A DNA stretch of 64,000 nucleotides from Ferrovibrio sp. (GTDB lineage: Bacteria; Pseudomonadota; Alphaproteobacteria; Ferrovibrionales; Ferrovibrionaceae), in contig NZ_PEKV01000002.1 in the NCBI RefSeq assembly GCF_002796975.1, positions 78,854-142,853 of the forward strand, read 5' to 3'. Below are positions 61,195 through 64,000 of the stretch, piece by piece (position 1 is the stretch's first letter; every line of letters begins with the position of its first letter). The notes under the pieces were generated by a model. The model did no database searches. It saw only the letters and a program-made list of their open reading frames with translations, and was not told the origin of the DNA. The position numbers and the translations under genes were made by a program.

Positions 61195-62136
61195 ATGACC
61201 CGCTTCCTGATCCGGCGCCTTGCCATCCTGCTGCCGACACTGCTGTTCGTGTCGATCATCATCTTCGGGCTGCAGCAGCTGTTGCCCGGCGATCCCGCCA
61301 TTGCCATGGCCGGCGAGGAGCGCGATCCGCAGGCGATTGCCGACATCCGCGCGAAATACAATCTCGACAAACCGATCTGGGTTCAGTACGGCCTGTGGAT
61401 CGGCGGCATCCTGCAGGGCGATTTCGGTGAGTCGATCCGCATTCAGCTGCCGGTTTCCCAGCTGCTGCTGGAAAAACTGCCGGTCACCATCGAACTGGCC
61501 ATCGTCTCGATGCTGATCGCGCTCGCCGTCGGGCTGCCAGCTGGCGTTATTTCCGCCTTACATAACGGCCGTTGGCCCGATTACGTCGCCAATGTAATCG
61601 GGCTCTGGGGCCTGTCGACGCCAAATTTCTGGCTCGGCATCATGATGATCCTGTTGTTCTCGGTGCATCTCGGCTGGCTGCCAGCCTCGGGCTATGTCTC
61701 GCCCATGGAAGACCTCTGGGGCAATCTGCAGGCCATGATCATGCCGGCCTTCGTGCTCGGCACCGGCATTGCCGCCGTCTTCATGCGCCATACCCGCAGC
61801 GCCATGCTGCAGGTTCTGGCCAGCGATTATATCCGCACCGCCCGCGCCAAAGGCCTGTATGAGCGCGTGGTGATCGGCAAGCATGCCTTCCGCAATGCCG
61901 CCGTGCCGGTGATCACGCTGGGCGCGCTGGAATTCGGCCAGCTGCTGTCCGGCGCCGTGCTGACCGAACAGATTTTCTCCATTCCCGGCTTCGGCAAGCT
62001 GATCGTCGATGCGGTGTTCAACCGCGACTACGCCGTCGTCCAGGGTGTCGTGCTCTGTACCGCCACCGCCTATATCCTGTTGAACCTGCTGGCCGACATC
62101 GCCTACTTCCTGGTCAATCCAAGGCTGCGCTCATGA
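61195..62136 (+). CDS. Peptide ABC transporter permease, DppB type
   Basis: A 313-residue membrane protein with six helices. The N-terminus FLIRRLAILLPTLLFVSIII is classic, and the EAA loop is YIRTARAKGLYERVVIGKHA, then FRNAAVPVITLG. It overlaps dppC by four bases. Confidence 0.95.
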   Translation: MTRFLIRRLAILLPTLLFVSIIIFGLQQLLPGDPAIAMAGEERDPQAIADIRAKYNLDKPIWVQYGLWIGGILQGDFGESIRIQLPVSQLLLEKLPVTIELAIVSMLIALAVGLPAGVISALHNGRWPDYVANVIGLWGLSTPNFWLGIMMILLFSVHLGWLPASGYVSPMEDLWGNLQAMIMPAFVLGTGIAAVFMRHTRSAMLQVLASDYIRTARAKGLYERVVIGKHAFRNAAVPVITLGALEFGQLLSGAVLTEQIFSIPGFGKLIVDAVFNRDYAVVQGVVLCTATAYILLNLLADIAYFLVNPRLRS

Positions 62137-63020
62137 GCGAGGCTGTGATTCCCGCGCCCGCAGCGAAACCCGCCACAGAGCAGAGCCCGGCGCGACGCGC
62201 GCTGCGCCGCCTGTTCCGCCGCAAGGGTGCCGTCGTCGGTCTCGTCGTCGTGCTGGTCTTCGTCGGCATGGCCTTGCTGGCCGACGTCATCTCGCCCTAT
62301 GACCCAATTGCTGCCGACTGGGGTGCGTTACGCGGCGAGCCGAGTGCAGAGCATCTGTTCGGCAGTGACGAACTCGGCCGCGACGTGCTGAGCCGGGTGA
62401 TCCATGGTGCCAGCGCCTCGCTGTTTGCCGGCGTCATCTCGGTGTTGCTGGCACTGCTGATCGGGATTCCCGTGGGGTTGCTGTCGGGCTACGCCGGTGG
62501 TCTCGTGGACGGTGTGATCATGCGTTTCACCGATGCCATGCTGGCGGTGCCCTTCCTGATCCTGGCGATCGCCATGGCCGCCTTCCTCGGCCCCAGCCTG
62601 ACCAACGCGATGATCGCCATCGGCATCGCGGCAGCCCCCATCTTCGTGCGACTGACCCGTGCGCAGGTGCAGGCCGTGAAGGTGGAAGACTATATCGAAG
62701 CGGCACATGCAGTAGGGAACTCGCCGCTGCGCATCGCGCTGCGCCATATCCTGCCCAATATCTGGCCCGCCCTCATGGTGCAGTCGACGCTGACGATTGC
62801 CTCCGCCATCATCGCCGAGGCCAGCCTTTCCTTTCTCGGCCTCGGGCAGCAGCCGCCGGAACCGAGCTGGGGCAGCATGCTGAACACCGCCAAGGATTAC
62901 ATGTCCGAAGCACCCTGGATGGCGGTCTGGCCCGGCCTGTCGATTTTCCTGGTCGTGCTCTGCTTCAACCTTCTGGGCGACGGCCTGCGCGACGCCTTCG
63001 ATCCGCGTCACAGGGATTAG
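62133..63020 (+). CDS. Peptide ABC transporter permease, DppC type
   Basis: A 295-residue membrane protein. An N-terminal 35-residue polar tail is followed by GAVVGLVVVLVFVGMALLAD, then the PxEHLFGSDELGRDVLSRV stretch, and the EAA loop VEDYIEAAHAVGNSPLRIAL, then RHILPNIWP. It completes the five-gene transporter. Confidence 0.95.
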   Translation: MSEAVIPAPAAKPATEQSPARRALRRLFRRKGAVVGLVVVLVFVGMALLADVISPYDPIAADWGALRGEPSAEHLFGSDELGRDVLSRVIHGASASLFAGVISVLLALLIGIPVGLLSGYAGGLVDGVIMRFTDAMLAVPFLILAIAMAAFLGPSLTNAMIAIGIAAAPIFVRLTRAQVQAVKVEDYIEAAHAVGNSPLRIALRHILPNIWPALMVQSTLTIASAIIAEASLSFLGLGQQPPEPSWGSMLNTAKDYMSEAPWMAVWPGLSIFLVVLCFNLLGDGLRDAFDPRHRD

Positions 63021-63101
63021 TCCTTCCGGGAATGATCCCTCGCCCCTTGTCGCGATGACGGGTGGGGACTACCATTCTCCGTATACGTTGTGGAGGATGC
63101 C

Positions 63102-63593
63102 ATGGGTCACGATCATCATCACGATACCGACTGGAAACACGACGGCGTGCAGGTGATCCCGGGCGACCAACTCGACCCGACCTCAGCCGGCAAGACCGCC
63201 GGCATGAACCGCGCCACCGCCATCAACCTTGCCCGCAACGGCGCGCAGAAGATCTGGGCCGGCACCGTGCATATCCATGCCAATGCCAAGACCGGCGCGC
63301 ATCATCACGGCGATCTGGAAAGCGTGATCTATGTCGTGAAAGGCAAGGCGCGCATGCGCTGGGGCAACAATCTCGAATTCGTGGCCGAGGCTGGTCCAGG
63401 CGATTTCATCTTCGTGCCGCCTTATGTGCCGCATCAGGAAATCAACGCCAGCAGCGACGAGACTCTGGAATGCGTGCTGGTCCGTTCCGGCCAGGAACCG
63501 GTGGTGGTCAATCTCGACATTGAACCGGTCGAAAAGCCGGAGAATGTTCCCTGGGTAGATCCCATCCATGCGGATCCGAACGCAAAGCGCTGA
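63102..63593 (+). CDS. Cupin domain protein with His-rich N-terminus
   Basis: A 163-residue cupin. Residues 3-6 are H-D-H-H-H-D-type, so metal binding is likely. The cupin motif 1 is HANAKTGAHHHGDLESVIYV, then VKGKARMRWG, and motif 2 is PGDFIFVPPYVPHQEIN. The start at 63102 is chosen because GGAGG lies 5 bases upstream; a GTG four codons earlier lies over that site. It lies 81 bases downstream of dppC, so it may be part of the operon, perhaps as a dioxygenase or isomerase for the imported compound. Confidence 0.88.
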   Translation: MGHDHHHDTDWKHDGVQVIPGDQLDPTSAGKTAGMNRATAINLARNGAQKIWAGTVHIHANAKTGAHHHGDLESVIYVVKGKARMRWGNNLEFVAEAGPGDFIFVPPYVPHQEINASSDETLECVLVRSGQEPVVVNLDIEPVEKPENVPWVDPIHADPNAKR

Positions 63594-63612
63594 TTCGTCA
63601 CCTGCCCCTGAG

Positions 63613-64000
63613 ATGAACTTTCTCACCCGCCTGCACGGTTCCGGCAACCGGCGCGGCATCATTTCCTTCCTGCTCGCAGTCTTCCTCTTCACCATCAACG
63701 AGGCGCTGTGCAAGCTGGTCTATGGCGCCGTTTCGACGCACCAGATCCTTGCGCTGCGCGGCGTGATCGCCACCGTCGCCGTGCTGGGCCTGATCCAGGC
63801 CTCTGGCGCGATGCCGCGCATCCTGCGGATGTTCGACCGCCCGGTGCTGCTACGCAGCAGCATCGACCTGATCAGCAGCTACTTCTACATGATCGCATTG
63901 TTCCACACGCCGATCAGCAACGTGATGGCCATTCATATGTCCTCGCCCCTGATGATGACGGCGGTGGTGGCCATCGTGCTGCGTGAGACGGTCGGCTGGC
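63613..64000 (+). CDS. DMT/EamA-type permease, truncated by the window edge
   Basis: Only the first 129 codons are present. Hydrophobic segments (GIISFLLAVFLFTINEALCK, then VIATVAVLGLIQASG, and NVMAIHMSSPLMMTAVVAIV) fit the EamA family of metabolite exporters with ten helices. It starts 20 bases after the cupin gene. Confidence 0.85.
   Translation, partial: MNFLTRLHGSGNRRGIISFLLAVFLFTINEALCKLVYGAVSTHQILALRGVIATVAVLGLIQASGAMPRILRMFDRPVLLRSSIDLISSYFYMIALFHTPISNVMAIHMSSPLMMTAVVAIVLRETVGW

Overview
The window is 64 kb of gene-dense, high-GC bacterial chromosome. An alphaproteobacterium, probably Rhodospirillales-like, is the best fit. The pointers are a PopZ/DUF2497 polar organiser next to valS, a tolC-family gene and pcm; a GatCAB amidotransferase; a flagellar hook-type gene behind a sigma-54 promoter; and many uptake systems for organic acids and peptides (NMT1-type ABC, TRAP, Dpp-type ABC). 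No phage, insertion sequence, CRISPR array or rRNA was seen. There are two tRNA genes, Cys (GCA) and Glu (TTC).

Layout, left to right. 1-6 kb: a truncated membrane PAS sensor, an orphan FlgE-like hook protein with a textbook -24/-12 promoter, a two-CBS protein, a degenerate PilZ-like protein and a lipoprotein. 6-10 kb: gatCAB (minus strand) and ruvX, then an array of short repeats spaced about 10 bp apart. 10-17 kb: a tightly overlapping operon (TetR, ABC permease, NAD-dependent epimerase, GNAT, DapA-like aldolase, ABC ATPase) facing its substrate-binding protein gene. Two matching TetR-type operators flank tetR. 17-26 kb: MFS transporter, OmpA-like protein, cytidine deaminase, valS, popZ, tolC-like gene, rhodanese, pcm, tRNA-Cys. 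26-32 kb: a five-gene maturation operon of the Cox type for molybdenum hydroxylases (MoxR ATPase, VWA protein, XdhC split over two genes, molybdopterin-binding/nucleotidyltransferase fusion), with no hydroxylase structural genes in view. 32-38 kb: an inactive-looking EAL-type protein with a small partner, purU, and a two-component pair. 38-46 kb: a TRAP transporter operon ending in marR, divergent from the indolepyruvate oxidoreductase genes iorA-iorB. 45-51 kb: a redoxin, a DsbD/ScsB-like reductase, an LpxR-like outer-membrane protein, arfB, a second array related to the first, and an HTH protein with a palindrome over its own promoter. 51-54 kb: a quinol-type nitric oxide reductase and tRNA-Glu. 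54-64 kb: a GntR-regulated set (gamma-glutamyltransferase family protein without signal peptide, DUF1028 protein, complete Dpp-type ABC transporter, cupin) and a truncated DMT permease.

The recurring pattern is a transporter with its regulator beside one or two catabolic enzymes of unknown or partly known substrate: the TetR/ABC/aldolase operon, the MarR/TRAP/Ior pair, and the GntR/GGT/Dpp set. The least explained signals are the two related phased-repeat arrays (9975-10093 and 50102-50191), the TetR-controlled operon, and the palindrome-controlled HTH gene at 50274-51113. All functional names rest on reading motifs by eye; no database search was possible.
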